The position numbers and the translations under genes are program-made. The notes under the pieces were generated by a model that saw nothing but the letters and a program-made list of their open reading frames with translations, made no database searches and had not been told where the DNA came from. A DNA stretch of 64,000 bases from Desulfosediminicola flagellatus (lineage in GTDB: Bacteria > Desulfobacterota > Desulfobulbia > Desulfobulbales > Desulfocapsaceae): contig NZ_CP050698.1 of assembly GCF_005116655.2 (NCBI RefSeq), positions 636,001 through 700,000 on the forward strand, given 5' to 3'. Positions 10,384 to 18,834 of this stretch are shown piece after piece. The stretch's first letter is position 1, and each line of letters begins with the position of its first letter.

Positions 10384-10625
10384 CTGATCAGATCTCTATG
10401 ATAACTATTTTACAGGCAATGATCTCTGGTGCTTTATAAACCTTTACCCATCTGGTCTTGTTCGGAGTCTGCACTATGCTCCTTCACTCAATCTTTGCAG
10501 TGCGATAAAATGCAGAACAATCGTTACGGCATGTAATGATCTACAGAGCACGTGTAACTGCTACGCCTGTAGTGGTTTTGAGTGATCGAATGCAAATTGT
10601 AGTTTCAGACCGACAACAAAGAAGA

Positions 10626-11300
10626 TCAATCAAACCCGTGCCATGTGGTAATGCTTTTTATTGGTACACGGGTCGTTTTAAGTCGGTTTGCCGGGAAGTC
10701 CCAGTTGGGATATCCAAGAGCAATAGCAATGATGATCTGTTTACTTTCAGGGATGTTACAGAGTTCTCGTAATATTTCAGGATACATAACGCCTTGATTT
10801 TGGATACACGTTCCAAGACCATACTGTAACGCCGCTAAACAGATAGTCTGAGTGACCGAGCCTATATCAAAGATCGGTGTTCCTTTTGCAAGCATTCGAT
10901 CAACGGAGATTATAATTGCCGCGGGAGCATGAAAATACTGTAACCCTCTTTCCATCCATTCCGACCGTTTATCTGAATCTTCTTTATTTATCTCCATGAG
11001 TCGAAAGATTTCTCTGCCAAGATCAACCTGACGCTGACGATAGACACTTTCTTTAGGCCAACCAGCTACAGCATGTTCAGCATGTGGTTTTTCACCGGAT
11101 TGTAACTTTTCAACGGTGGCTGCCCTGACTGAGTCTAAAATGTCTTTTGCAATGACTGTAAATTCCCATGGTTGAGTATTCATTGCTGATGGTGCACGAC
11201 ATGAAATCTCGAGTATCTCCTGAATGATGGACTGTGGAACTGCATCGTTTTTGAAATCTCTTATGCTTTTTCTTGTTTGTATCGCTTCGATAACATCCAT
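10626..11300 (-). CDS. Nitroreductase family FMN oxidoreductase
   Basis: Flavin-dependent nitroreductase-family protein of 224 aa. The N-terminus holds the FMN phosphate-binding signature TRKSIRDFKND (Arg, Ser, Arg) and SCRAPSAMNTQPWEFTVI, which places Ser, Asn and Gln at the flavin; GLGTCIQNQGVMYPE and IAIALGYPNWDFP near the C-terminus complete the fold. The ATG at 11300 has GGAGG five bases upstream, better than the GTG four codons earlier. The physiological substrate of such enzymes (quinones, nitro compounds, flavins) is not readable from sequence. It stands alone, with a dispersed repeat 60 bases upstream of its start. Confidence 0.9.
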   Translation of the reverse strand: MDVIEAIQTRKSIRDFKNDAVPQSIIQEILEISCRAPSAMNTQPWEFTVIAKDILDSVRAATVEKLQSGEKPHAEHAVAGWPKESVYRQRQVDLGREIFRLMEINKEDSDKRSEWMERGLQYFHAPAAIIISVDRMLAKGTPIFDIGSVTQTICLAALQYGLGTCIQNQGVMYPEILRELCNIPESKQIIIAIALGYPNWDFPANRLKTTRVPIKSITTWHGFD

Positions 11301-11359
11301 AACAACCTCCACTGTAAAGTGCTTAAGCAGTTGGAACTAATACTTTTATACGTGACGCT

Positions 11360-11419
11360 AGGAGCCTGTCGGGTTATAGCATTTTCGAAAAATCAAGCAC
11401 AGCCATATAGTTGATATTG
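11360..11419 (+). repeat. Dispersed repeat family 2, copy A
   Basis: A 60-base segment beginning AGGAGCCTGTCGGGTT and containing CGAAAAATCAAGCACAGC. Its first 26 bases and the CGAAAAATCAAGCACAGCCATAT block recur in inverted orientation at 18412-18485, and the CACAGCCATAT part in weaker form near 45906-45937. It is intergenic. Confidence 0.7.
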
Positions 11420-11472
11420 AGAGGATTGATTTATTGAAAATAACGCCGAGCTGCCTTCATTCCGGCTAAAAC

Positions 11473-12549
11473 TTAAATGTTCTCAAGATATTCACGACAT
11501 TTAGCTGATACTGATTCGTTCATTGAGAGTACCTTTAAGGCAAGTTCGATCGGTAAAGATCCGGTGCCGCAGGCAGGTGCAATCAGTGTTTGTTCCATGA
11601 GTTGCTTTTCAGTAAATCCAAAACTTGTCAGCGTTTTCAATTGTTCTCGGAATTTGGCATAGAGACCTTCGGCTGTTTCTTTAGCTACAATGTCTGGGTC
11701 ACCTGTAGGAACTATTCCCCAGGCTAAAATGCCGCCACGCTGAATAAAATGAATAAGCTGATCTTTAAACAAAATGAAATTATCAAAAAACGAGTATGCA
11801 TCAAAGCTGATGATATCTGTAGCAGACTCAAGTGCCGGGCCCCAATCTCCATTGGCACAAATATGAAGGCCTGCCAACGCACCACCGTGTTGAATAGATC
11901 CAACAACCTCACCAACAGATTCAATAACCATTTCTCGTGAAATACCGGTAAACGCGCTGGAGCCGAAACTTACGAGGGCCGGTTCATCAATAAATACTAT
12001 CGGTGGAGTGTTACCTGTAAATCTCTGTAATTCAATAGCCTGCCAGCGCCCTTTGAGGGCAAGAAGTTTTACCAGCATATCTCGAAGATTATCGTCGTAA
12101 ATAATGCTGTTTCCCTGCATGTCCTTTGCACCGATTCCTGTTGTAATCGGTCCTGTTACCTGGCCCTTAACTGTTTGCGACTGGTGACCGGTTGACTCAA
12201 GCAGTTCCGTGAAGGCATGAAATCCTGCGGCAGTATCATCTTTTAGTGCAAATCGTGAATTGCGCAGAATCGTGTTGTCGGCTTCTGCTGCAAGGTAGTC
12301 TGTATAGAATTCGGTCATTTCTTCGGCAAAGTCAACTCGTGATGTGTCGATAACGAATCGTTTGCCTTCGTCTACCAGGCCGGGAAAACCTGAGAGAAAC
12401 TGTCTCACCATGCCTTCTTTGCTATGTTTTGGTAATTGCGGCCAGAGCGGAATTGAGGGTGCGTATTGAAGTATTAGACCGGCAGCCTCTGAGTGGCTGG
12501 TAATTGGAAGACTGCCTATCAGAACAGGAAGACAACGTGGAAGAAACAT
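11473..12549 (-). CDS. MetE C-terminal/UroD-like methyltransferase-type protein
   Basis: Protein of 358 aa with a single TIM-barrel domain resembling the C-terminal catalytic half of cobalamin-independent methionine synthase and uroporphyrinogen decarboxylase-like proteins. A zinc-type motif H-x-C occurs in LAGLHICANGDWG near residue 250, and a further Cys in IAPACGTGSLPIE near residue 328 matches the distal zinc Cys. TVKGQVTGPIT and FIDEPAL match typical barrel strands. Length is that of core-MetE (Mes) or corrinoid methyltransferases, not full MetE. AAGGAGGT precedes the ATG. Methyl transfer to a thiol is the likely chemistry; donor and acceptor are unknown. Confidence 0.7.
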   Translation of the reverse strand: MFLPRCLPVLIGSLPITSHSEAAGLILQYAPSIPLWPQLPKHSKEGMVRQFLSGFPGLVDEGKRFVIDTSRVDFAEEMTEFYTDYLAAEADNTILRNSRFALKDDTAAGFHAFTELLESTGHQSQTVKGQVTGPITTGIGAKDMQGNSIIYDDNLRDMLVKLLALKGRWQAIELQRFTGNTPPIVFIDEPALVSFGSSAFTGISREMVIESVGEVVGSIQHGGALAGLHICANGDWGPALESATDIISFDAYSFFDNFILFKDQLIHFIQRGGILAWGIVPTGDPDIVAKETAEGLYAKFREQLKTLTSFGFTEKQLMEQTLIAPACGTGSLPIELALKVLSMNESVSAKCREYLENI

Positions 12550-12925
12550 GATGATCTTACCTCCTTCAAACTGCTGATGTTGATTACATTTCTGTGTGGG
12601 TAAAACGCATTACGAATAGGTATACACTGGAGAGAATGGTTAATGCTTGATATTTTATCTCAGAATCCCGTCTGTTAAACGTCATTTTTGTCTGAAAAGA
12701 GTACGTTGTTGAAAGGAGTTAGTTGCCAAAATCCACTCCAGTCGCTGGCTAGCCGGTTGGCATCATGGAATTTCCGGGCAGAGACGTTGCAACTATTAAT
12801 GATGTTCGACGTTTGCAGTATAGCGTACATCAACTCAATAAGGTAATATACATTTTGGATACGATTATGGTAAATGCCTGATATTTACTCAGTAATGCAG
12901 TGTATATCATTCAAGGAGACGAATC
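12550..12925. other. Intergenic region, no gene seen
   Basis: These 376 bases separate two divergent genes. Both strands were read and no gene or recognised riboswitch fold was found. A segment from 12720 to 12800 with GC-rich blocks (GGCTAGCCGG) could be structured RNA, but no known class fits. Confidence 0.5.
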
Positions 12926-13207
12926 ATGACCGCTAATTTCCTGGAACTTTTTTTACTGGCTTTTGTGGTAATCGCAATCGGCTATTCTGGGCTGGCAAGC
13001 TGTACTACGTTATTGTATCGTCGCAAGTCCTGGGGGCAGTTACGACCGAATGAACTCAAGGTTAAACAGGGTTCTGCTTCAATAGAAAACAGGTTGGATC
13101 TTTTTATGCGTACCTTCTTTACCTGTGTTTTTACCTATCAGATATATCTGCTCGCACTGGTTTTGGGTGGCCTCGCCTATCTGGCACTTACCTATATTGT
13201 TCGCTGA
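12926..13207 (+). CDS. Small two-TM membrane protein of unknown function
   Basis: Protein of 93 aa with two hydrophobic segments, residues about 6-30 (FLELFLLAFVVIAIGYSGLA) and 68-91 (YQIYLLALVLGGLAYLALTY), joined by a basic cytoplasmic-looking loop (RRKSWGQLRPNELKVKQG). An AAGGAG lies about 8 bases before the ATG, and composition is normal for a gene. I do not recognise the family. It faces a larger DUF3592-type membrane protein gene tail to tail with 39 bases between stops. Confidence 0.65.
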   Translation: MTANFLELFLLAFVVIAIGYSGLASCTTLLYRRKSWGQLRPNELKVKQGSASIENRLDLFMRTFFTCVFTYQIYLLALVLGGLAYLALTYIVR

Positions 13208-13246
13208 ATCAGGCGAATACAGTATAGGCTCCTTCGGCTAACGTAC

Positions 13247-15130
13247 TTATATCCCTGAGCGAATCCGTTGCCATAAATACTCTTTTAACTGGTTGGCCAG
13301 GTCCTCGCCATCTATGTCTTCTGCGATAGTGTATGATCCTGCTGATTTTGCGTGCATCAACACCTTGAAATGGACAATCTGTTTACTGCCCTGACCAGTG
13401 CTTCCTGTGCGTTTAATTGTGAGGCCTGTTATGTCATTGTGATTCAGGCTCTTCATGTAAATTGGTAGAAAGAGAAGTCGTCGTTGTATTCGGATTATTC
13501 CTTTGCCAATGGTCACCTTAAGGTTGTTGAGTGGCAGATATATAGCTCCGGTAGTTCCAACGAGGGCAACAAGTGCAAAGGGGATGGAAAAGGTCCCGGA
13601 AAGGATTTTGGTGAGTGTACTTGTTCCGAAAATTGTTATGATCTGAAACGTTGCAAAGCCGAATCCACCACCAAAAATGATAGCGAAAGCAGTAAGCATT
13701 TTATTTCGGAACATAGGAAAATAGAGTTCAAGCATCCTTCCTGTTTTCTTTACCCGTATAACTCTCGAAAGTTTCGTATTATCAAAATCACCCCGGCTGA
13801 TAGCCATAGCGCTTTTGGTCGCTTCATCTTTACGACGCTGTTCGACTTGTCTACTTATATCATGGTGTACAAAACGGGATTCTTCGGCTGTTGCAAATAC
13901 CGGAATGATGTAATTTCGTTTGAAATCAGTTCCTGGAATATTACCTGTGACCGTAATTCGCCATAAATAGTAATTTGTCTTCTTTTCAACATCCGACTCC
14001 GGCAGGGTATCCGGTATGTCGAATCTAAATGAAAGGCGTGTACCTCCGGATATACTTTTTAATTCAGGTGTACCTGATTGGCCCCATTTGATATCCTCGT
14101 GTCTGCGACGGCTGTCACCGCTACCAGACATGTGGCTGTAGATACAATTCAGTTCTATCGTAAACATGCTGCTGTCGGTAAATCTCTGTTTAATATCAAG
14201 AGACCCTCCAACATGCCCCCCGATTGAACCCGGATATGGATCAAGCGATAGCGTAACAATACCGAATCGACGATATTCAAGACTTGTGTTGATTGCCTTG
14301 TAGAGAAAGATTATTCCAATAAGAGGGAAGGCCAGTGCAAGCAGAATAAGGTGGTTGCCTTTATGCAATTCATCTTGAATCGCAAACATTAAAGGCCAAC
14401 TGACAATATTGGTGACTAGCGCAATACCCCACATAAGTTTGATGCGTGATTTTGCCTCAGAGGTAATGTGTGAATCAGCCCATTCTGGTTTGTTTTTCCA
14501 GGATTGATTGCTTACGTTGTTTGACTCGCCTGATTGGCCCGCTGCATCATCTGTAGTTTTCCGCAGATATTCACTGAAGCTTTCATTCTTTTCCCCATCA
14601 ACATGTTGATTCAACCATGTTTTGCGCAGTTGTTTGAGCTGTGCTCTTGGAATTGAAGATTTGGTTCGGGCTTTAAGGCTGAACCAACTTACCGTTAAGC
14701 CTATCACAATGAATATTGAACAGAAAATGGACATCAGGGAAAATAAGCCCCAGCGCATCTCTTTATCTATTATAGCTTCTGCAGGGTTATCCGGGTTTAT
14801 CCAGATAGGTATTGGAGCATTTGAGGCCAGGCTGCGATTGAGTTTCTGTTTAAGTTTTTGCTGATAGCTTCCTATCGAATCATTAAAATCTGCAACATAG
14901 ACTCGTGAGCCTGAATAGATAAACCCATGGTGGTCGTATCGATATAGTGCGGTTGTGTTGGATTGTGATCCCCCGACTTTTAACAGTTCTGCCTCAGCGG
15001 GTTGCCACTGTCGCATTTCCTGCCAGTTCAGGTAGGTGGGGATAGATGTCTGCCAAATAAAGAATGTACCAGCACCGGCAAAAACGAGACCAAAGAGGAA
15101 ACCGAAAAGTTTACTGATAAAACCGGCCAT
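13247..15130 (-). CDS. Large membrane protein with DUF3592-like domain
   Basis: Protein of about 627 aa beginning MAGFISKLFGFLFGLVFAGA, a first TM segment, followed by an extracytoplasmic DUF3592-like region (QPAEAELLKVGGSQSN, ALYRYDHHGFIYSGSRVYV, APIPIWINPDNPAEAIID) and a second TM near residue 145. Further TM segments occur near 235-285 and 500-560, with a soluble beta-rich region between them. The ATG at 15130 is preceded by AGGTG; the longer open frame upstream has no start signal and lacks membrane-protein character. Proteins of this type are usually called DUF3592 domain-containing; no function is established. Probably monocistronic. Confidence 0.7.
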   Translation of the reverse strand: MAGFISKLFGFLFGLVFAGAGTFFIWQTSIPTYLNWQEMRQWQPAEAELLKVGGSQSNTTALYRYDHHGFIYSGSRVYVADFNDSIGSYQQKLKQKLNRSLASNAPIPIWINPDNPAEAIIDKEMRWGLFSLMSIFCSIFIVIGLTVSWFSLKARTKSSIPRAQLKQLRKTWLNQHVDGEKNESFSEYLRKTTDDAAGQSGESNNVSNQSWKNKPEWADSHITSEAKSRIKLMWGIALVTNIVSWPLMFAIQDELHKGNHLILLALAFPLIGIIFLYKAINTSLEYRRFGIVTLSLDPYPGSIGGHVGGSLDIKQRFTDSSMFTIELNCIYSHMSGSGDSRRRHEDIKWGQSGTPELKSISGGTRLSFRFDIPDTLPESDVEKKTNYYLWRITVTGNIPGTDFKRNYIIPVFATAEESRFVHHDISRQVEQRRKDEATKSAMAISRGDFDNTKLSRVIRVKKTGRMLELYFPMFRNKMLTAFAIIFGGGFGFATFQIITIFGTSTLTKILSGTFSIPFALVALVGTTGAIYLPLNNLKVTIGKGIIRIQRRLLFLPIYMKSLNHNDITGLTIKRTGSTGQGSKQIVHFKVLMHAKSAGSYTIAEDIDGEDLANQLKEYLWQRIRSGI

Positions 15131-15209
15131 TGTACACCTGTAGATGGAGCCCCGGTATGAATTGCGAAATACAATACCGGGACAATATTTAAACGTGGAA
15201 TAGGTCGTG

Positions 15210-15869
15210 TTACGAGAGTACTGAGGATATCCAGGTAGAAATATCGGATATCTGCTGTGGGCAGACATTATGTTCCATCGGGTAGGTTTTGTAGCGTACT
15301 TCATAGCCTTTATCGCCAAGAAACTTCATGGCCTTTTGGCCAAGGTGTTCAGGCACCACCGGGTCGAAGGTGCCGTGATGGATTTCTACGGGGATATTTT
15401 TGTTGGTGTCGTTCAGGTTGATGGAGTTGCTGGTGGCAAAGTATGTAGACATTGCCAGTAAGCCAGCAAGCTTGACTGAAGAACTGAGCGCGGTCTGGTA
15501 GGCTACAGCGCCTCCCTGAGAGAAACCGGCAAGAATAATCCGCTCGCTGGGGATGCCTTTATTGATCTGATCTTTTATGAACATTGCAATTGAATCTGCA
15601 GATTTGAGAAGCTGTCCTGAGTCTACTTTTCTGTCAATTTTCATCTCAAGGATGTCGTACCAGGCAGGCATCACATATCCATTGTTTACCGTTACAGGAA
15701 TACTTGGAGCATGCGGAAAAATAAATCTAATACCCAGTTTTTTAGGTAAATTGAGCTGTGGTACTATGGGGGCAAAATCGTTACCATCTGCACCAAGCCC
15801 GTGGAGCCATATGACTGATGCGTTGGGATTGGGGGTAGTTTCGTGTTCTACGGCAGGAAGCAGGACCAT
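15210..15869 (-). CDS. Carboxylesterase/phospholipase family alpha/beta hydrolase
   Basis: Serine hydrolase of 219 aa in the carboxylesterase/acyl-protein thioesterase (Abhydrolase_2) family. Visible are the oxyanion-region motif VIWLHGLGADGNDF near residue 20, the nucleophile elbow GFSQGGAVAYQT near residue 114, an Asp in HGTFDPVVPEHLG near residue 170, and the catalytic His in YPMEHNVCPQQI near residue 200. Length is right for the family. It hydrolyses short acyl esters in characterised relatives; the physiological substrate is unknown. The stop lies 80 bases from the start of the DUF3592-type gene on the same strand, so they may share a transcript. Confidence 0.9.
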   Translation of the reverse strand: MVLLPAVEHETTPNPNASVIWLHGLGADGNDFAPIVPQLNLPKKLGIRFIFPHAPSIPVTVNNGYVMPAWYDILEMKIDRKVDSGQLLKSADSIAMFIKDQINKGIPSERIILAGFSQGGAVAYQTALSSSVKLAGLLAMSTYFATSNSINLNDTNKNIPVEIHHGTFDPVVPEHLGQKAMKFLGDKGYEVRYKTYPMEHNVCPQQISDISTWISSVLS

Positions 15870-15920
15870 ATATATTTCTCGTTTGTGTAAGTATTTATAC
15901 TATTAGATTATGACTTTAAA

Positions 15921-15938
15921 CGTTTATGTGTTTTTGCG
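15921..15938 (+). repeat. Left copy of 18-bp direct repeat flanking the ParA module
   Basis: CGTTTATGTGTTTTTGCG occurs here and, identical and in the same orientation, at 18013-18030. The pair brackets the pRiA4b-ORF3, small-protein and parA genes. It could be an attachment-site duplication or a partition site. Confidence 0.65.
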
Positions 15939-16014
15939 CACATATGTATAAAATCTTTACTAGAGGTGAAAACTCGATAATTTGGCAACAGTGAAAAATG
16001 TGTTACTTAGCCAG

Positions 16015-16626
16015 TCAGTATGTCTTGAGCCTGTTGTTTATGGCTTTAAGATCAAACTGGGCAGGGTCGTAATCTCCTGAAAGATTATATGACCCCAATA
16101 TTTGACCAATATCCGCATTCTCGCGTTCCAATTGTTGCAATACATCCTGATATTCATGGATGTCATCAAAACTCTGAGGTGGGAATGCACGATCTGCAGC
16201 AATAAGTTGAGGCGTCGGGATTGTTTTAGCATCCTTGATTTTATCTTCCAGAGTAATCTCACACTCCCAGCCACTGCCACCGTCATAAATGTAGGAGAAG
16301 ATAAAGCCCATGCCTTCTTCAAGTTCATGGAGCTGAAAATCTGTTTCGCAATGGTTGTTTTCATTGCATAGTGGCGGTGGATTGTAGAAAATTTTACCAA
16401 CGAGAAATCGATGTGTGGCATCATCATCCCAGCCAAAACAGATCTGAATGATTCGATGAAGATCTGAGAGCGTGGCAGTGCCAGGAACTTTGATGGTTCG
16501 CCAGATTGATGGAGAAGAAAAACTCAATTCAAGACGAAGCTGGTATCCGGGAATAAGGACCTCTTTTTTGTCGTCTTTGTTGGTAGTATCTTCAGTGTTT
16601 TTGAAATCATGATGTATGAGCGTCAC
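16015..16626 (-). CDS. Plasmid pRiA4b ORF-3-like protein
   Basis: Protein of 203 aa of the pRiA4b ORF-3 family (Pfam PF07929). The signature is clear: YQLRLELSFSSPSIWRTIKV, then ATLSDLHRIIQICFGWDDDA and HRFLVG, and later MGFIFSYIYDGGSGWECEIT, matching the family's beta-grasp pattern with FxYxYDxGDxWxH-like strand. Start is a GTG with GGGAGG seven bases upstream. The family is named from an Agrobacterium plasmid and is often found on plasmids and in mobile regions; its role is unknown. Here it stands within a ParA module flanked by direct repeats, consistent with acquired DNA. Confidence 0.85.
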   Translation of the reverse strand: MTLIHHDFKNTEDTTNKDDKKEVLIPGYQLRLELSFSSPSIWRTIKVPGTATLSDLHRIIQICFGWDDDATHRFLVGKIFYNPPPLCNENNHCETDFQLHELEEGMGFIFSYIYDGGSGWECEITLEDKIKDAKTIPTPQLIAADRAFPPQSFDDIHEYQDVLQQLERENADIGQILGSYNLSGDYDPAQFDLKAINNRLKTY

Positions 16627-16814
16627 AATTATCCTCCCTTATTGGTAGAGTGGATTAATATTTTCTTTCAGATCAGAAGATACTGTCATAGTAGCAGTCG
16701 CGCTTAAGTGTCTATTATTACATGCCTCATCTAAGATTTGCGCTGCCTGCCGTTACGATAGATCATGCCTGATGAGAAATACAGGATATCCATAAAATAA
16801 CGATACTAACTACA

Positions 16815-16831
16815 CATGTAATCATTACATG
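16815..16831. repeat. 17-base palindrome
   Basis: CATGTAAT-C-ATTACATG is a perfect inverted repeat in the 319-base gap between the small basic protein gene and the pRiA4b-like gene. It is about 190 bases upstream of the latter and may be an operator or the centre of a terminator. The rest of the gap has no gene. Confidence 0.4.
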
Positions 16832-16945
16832 CTTTCATTAAATGGTTGATCCTGAAAAAAAATCTGTGATGATATGTTTTCGGGCGACCTCAAAACTGTA
16901 TTTATCCATTGCTGGTTACCTGGCTGCTGAAGGAATGATAGCCTT

Positions 16946-17257
16946 TCAGGCATCATTCTTATCGAGCCAGGCAATAATCATTTCTTCAATAAACAAAGAC
17001 TTATCAAGTTTTTTACCCTCTTTCCTTCGTTTGATCTGCTCTCCGGCATAAGCCATAGTCAGCCTCTCTGCAGTATCTTCACTTAACAGAAGGGTCTGGC
17101 GCACACTGTTACCTGAGCGCGGGCTTGGTCGGCCTCCTTTATTGGATGCAGAACCTTGAGGATGCTGTGCAGCTGCTCCGGGAGTTGTTTCAGCTGCACG
17201 TTTTACTGCCGAACTAATATCCGGTACGATTTTCTTTTTCGTTTTTGGAAGCGCCAT
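16946..17257 (-). CDS. Small basic partner of ParA, candidate centromere-binding protein
   Basis: Protein of 103 aa encoded directly after parA (4 bases between stop and ATG; GGAG inside the parA end). The N-terminal half is basic and low-complexity (MALPKTKKKIVPD, GRPSPRSGNS), the C-terminal half is predicted helical: VRQTLLLSEDTAERLTMAYA and KLDKSLFIEEMIIAWLDKND. A basic tail followed by a short strand (RQTLLL) and two helices is the layout of ribbon-helix-helix ParB-like proteins of type Ib partition systems. Family membership is inferred from this layout and from the neighbour, not from a recognised motif. Confidence 0.6.
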   Translation of the reverse strand: MALPKTKKKIVPDISSAVKRAAETTPGAAAQHPQGSASNKGGRPSPRSGNSVRQTLLLSEDTAERLTMAYAGEQIKRRKEGKKLDKSLFIEEMIIAWLDKNDA

Positions 17258-17261
17258 CAGG

Positions 17262-17969
17262 TTACTCCTGTATGTACGAAATGACTTCTTTGGCTATCGA
17301 TTCTATATCCTTAACAGCATTATTAGCCTGTTTGGCGAGGCGAGTGTTAGAGCGAACACTGGTTGCATATTCTTCGAGCATCATTCCTTCGCGGTTAAAG
17401 TTTTCGAAGGTTGTTCGTGTCGGTAGTGCATTTTTCAGACAACCGACCTGATCAGGCATGATAGAGCTGAAATAGCTGTTAACTTTCTCTTTGTTGGTTT
17501 GAGGATGGATGAAGGTAGGGATAATAGCGAACTGGGCGTGATTTATTTGTAAACCTTCCTGGATGACAGGCCATAAATTCCGACCAAAACTTGCTTCATC
17601 ATTTGTTGACGTCCGCATAGGTATGAGAACAAGGTCTGAGAGGTTGAGTGCAAGTTTAGTTGCAAAACCACCAATAGATTCACCTGGTACATCGAGAATT
17701 ACGGCTTCATGTTCAGCAATAATCTTTTCAAGTTTAGCGGTAATGTTATCAATATCCATACCTGCAAGCTGGAAATATGAAAGATTTTTCATTTTTCGTT
17801 TGTTGGCAATTCGTTCGCCAATCCAGTCTGCAAGAGATCCCTGGGTATCAAGCTCAACAAGTGCAACCTGGCCGAATGTTTTTTTGAACGCTTTAGAACA
17901 TGCAACGCTAAGAGAAAGGGTTGTTTTGCCTGTTCCGCCTTTAGTCTGTACGAATGAAAAAATAGACAT
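17262..17969 (-). CDS. parA: ParA-type partition ATPase
   Basis: Deviant Walker ATPase of 235 aa. The N-terminus has the ParA/MinD Walker A motif FVQTKGGTGKTTLSLS (KGGTGKTT with signature Lys), then Walker A' in VALVELDTQGSLADWIG, and Walker B in EAVILDVPGE near residue 95. There is no N-terminal HTH, so it resembles the short type Ib plasmid ParA proteins and orphan chromosomal relatives that position cargo. It is co-transcribed with a small basic protein that could bind DNA, and repeats of CGCATAAACG type lie just upstream. This looks like a plasmid partition operon now in the chromosome, or possibly plasmid DNA. Confidence 0.9.
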   Translation of the reverse strand: MSIFSFVQTKGGTGKTTLSLSVACSKAFKKTFGQVALVELDTQGSLADWIGERIANKRKMKNLSYFQLAGMDIDNITAKLEKIIAEHEAVILDVPGESIGGFATKLALNLSDLVLIPMRTSTNDEASFGRNLWPVIQEGLQINHAQFAIIPTFIHPQTNKEKVNSYFSSIMPDQVGCLKNALPTRTTFENFNREGMMLEEYATSVRSNTRLAKQANNAVKDIESIAKEVISYIQE

Positions 17970-18012
17970 CAGAAAAGTAATTATGTTGAAATTTTAGGTA
18001 TATGCTTATGCG

Positions 18013-18094
18013 CGTTTATGTGTTTTTGCGAATGGTGGTAAATACGCATAAACACAACAACGTATAAACGTTGGGGCGCATAAACGTATTGGGG
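18013..18094. repeat. Iteron cluster upstream of parA (possible parS/operator)
   Basis: Contains the right 18-bp repeat CGTTTATGTGTTTTTGCG (18013-18030), then CGCATAAACAC (18045-18055), CGTATAAACGTTGGGG (18061-18076) and CGCATAAACGTATTGGGG (18077-18094). The shared core is CGYATAAACG, once inverted. Repeats just upstream of parA are where type Ib systems keep the centromere and autorepression operator. Confidence 0.55.
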
Positions 18095-18251
18095 TATCGG
18101 TGTTCATATTCGGGCGATTATATGTGTATCCGATGGTTTGTGCAAGATGGAAAGTAGGAGTAGGGAGGATATGGAAAAGTCCCGCGCAATGAGAGTGTGA
18201 TGAGCGCAGGACTTTGTTTTTAGATCAGTGTCGAGAATGGCCACAGGAAGC

Positions 18252-18399
18252 AGTGTCCTGTCATGCATCAGATATCTAATTCTGCTCGCCCTTTCGTGAC
18301 TCCTTCAGTTACATAGCACTGCTATGCTCCATCAGTTATGCCTTGCAGGAAGAGAAAAAGCCTCACATTATTGCGACAATTGACACATGACATGACACT
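18252..18399. mobile_element. MITE-like element, copy 1 (148 bp)
   Basis: Ends are AGTGTCCTGTCATG and CATGACATGACACT, 14-base terminal inverted repeats with 13 matches. The inside has no coding potential but holds a hairpin CATAGC-ACT-GCTATG. A second, diverged and slightly longer copy lies at 54649-54810 with the same ends and internal blocks. No flanking target duplication is obvious. Confidence 0.65.
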
Positions 18400-18411
18400 A
18401 ATACAGGTTGC

Positions 18412-18485
18412 CAATGATATGGCTGTGCTTGATTTTTCGAAAATGCTTTGATCTGTGAAAAAATGCTATAACCCGACAGACTCCT
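18412..18485 (-). repeat. Dispersed repeat family 2, copy B
   Basis: Read on the minus strand, it begins AGGAGTCTGTCGGGTTATAG and ends CAAGCACAGCCATAT, as copy A at 11360 does. It carries an extra segment of about 22 bases inside, where the AGCATTTT block appears twice. It starts within the stop codon of the DsrE-like gene and ends 12 bases from the MITE-like element. Confidence 0.7.
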
Positions 18486-18834
18486 AAAAATTGAAAACTT
18501 TAGATTCAGCTGCCATATCTATTAAATGAGGACCGCCATCAAGTGCCATATTTGTATGAAACATGGCTTCATCAAGTTTTCTGTTGTTTGCGCACGGGGT
18601 GCAGATTCCAACGCGTACATCATTTTCGATAAGGTACGGCAGGTAGTCATTCACGCAGTCACCAGTAACAGTTTTTTTACTTCCATCGCGATCTTTAACT
18701 GCCCAATCCACTCCGCTATCAATAAAAAATAGATTTACATGGTGTCCCTTAGTGTGGGCAATTTTAGCAAATTGAAAACATCTGGTTGCTTTTTCAAAGT
18801 TATTATCTCTCAACACAAACAAAAAACTTGCCAT
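18484..18834 (-). CDS. DsrE/DsrF-like family protein
   Basis: Small cytoplasmic protein of 116 aa in the DsrE-like fold family. MASFLFVLRDNNFEKATRCF is the typical first strand and helix, followed by GHHVNLFFIDSGVDWAVKD and RVGICTPCANNRKLDE, where the two cysteines lie at the position of the active Cys of DsrE-like proteins. AGGAGGA precedes the ATG. Relatives take part in sulfur relay or are stand-alone proteins of unknown role; here no dsr or tus genes are adjacent, so a sulfur-transfer role is only plausible. The 3' end overlaps a dispersed repeat by two bases. Confidence 0.8.
   Translation of the reverse strand: MASFLFVLRDNNFEKATRCFQFAKIAHTKGHHVNLFFIDSGVDWAVKDRDGSKKTVTGDCVNDYLPYLIENDVRVGICTPCANNRKLDEAMFHTNMALDGGPHLIDMAAESKVFNF

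Noticed and set aside
12716..12810. Possible riboswitch leader near the MetE-like gene
   Set aside because: GC-rich blocks are present, but no cobalamin, SAM or other known core motif could be matched by eye, and it lies far from the start codon.
16842..17051. 69-aa plus-strand frame
   Set aside because: Lies mainly opposite the small basic protein gene, which has the better ribosome site and operon context.
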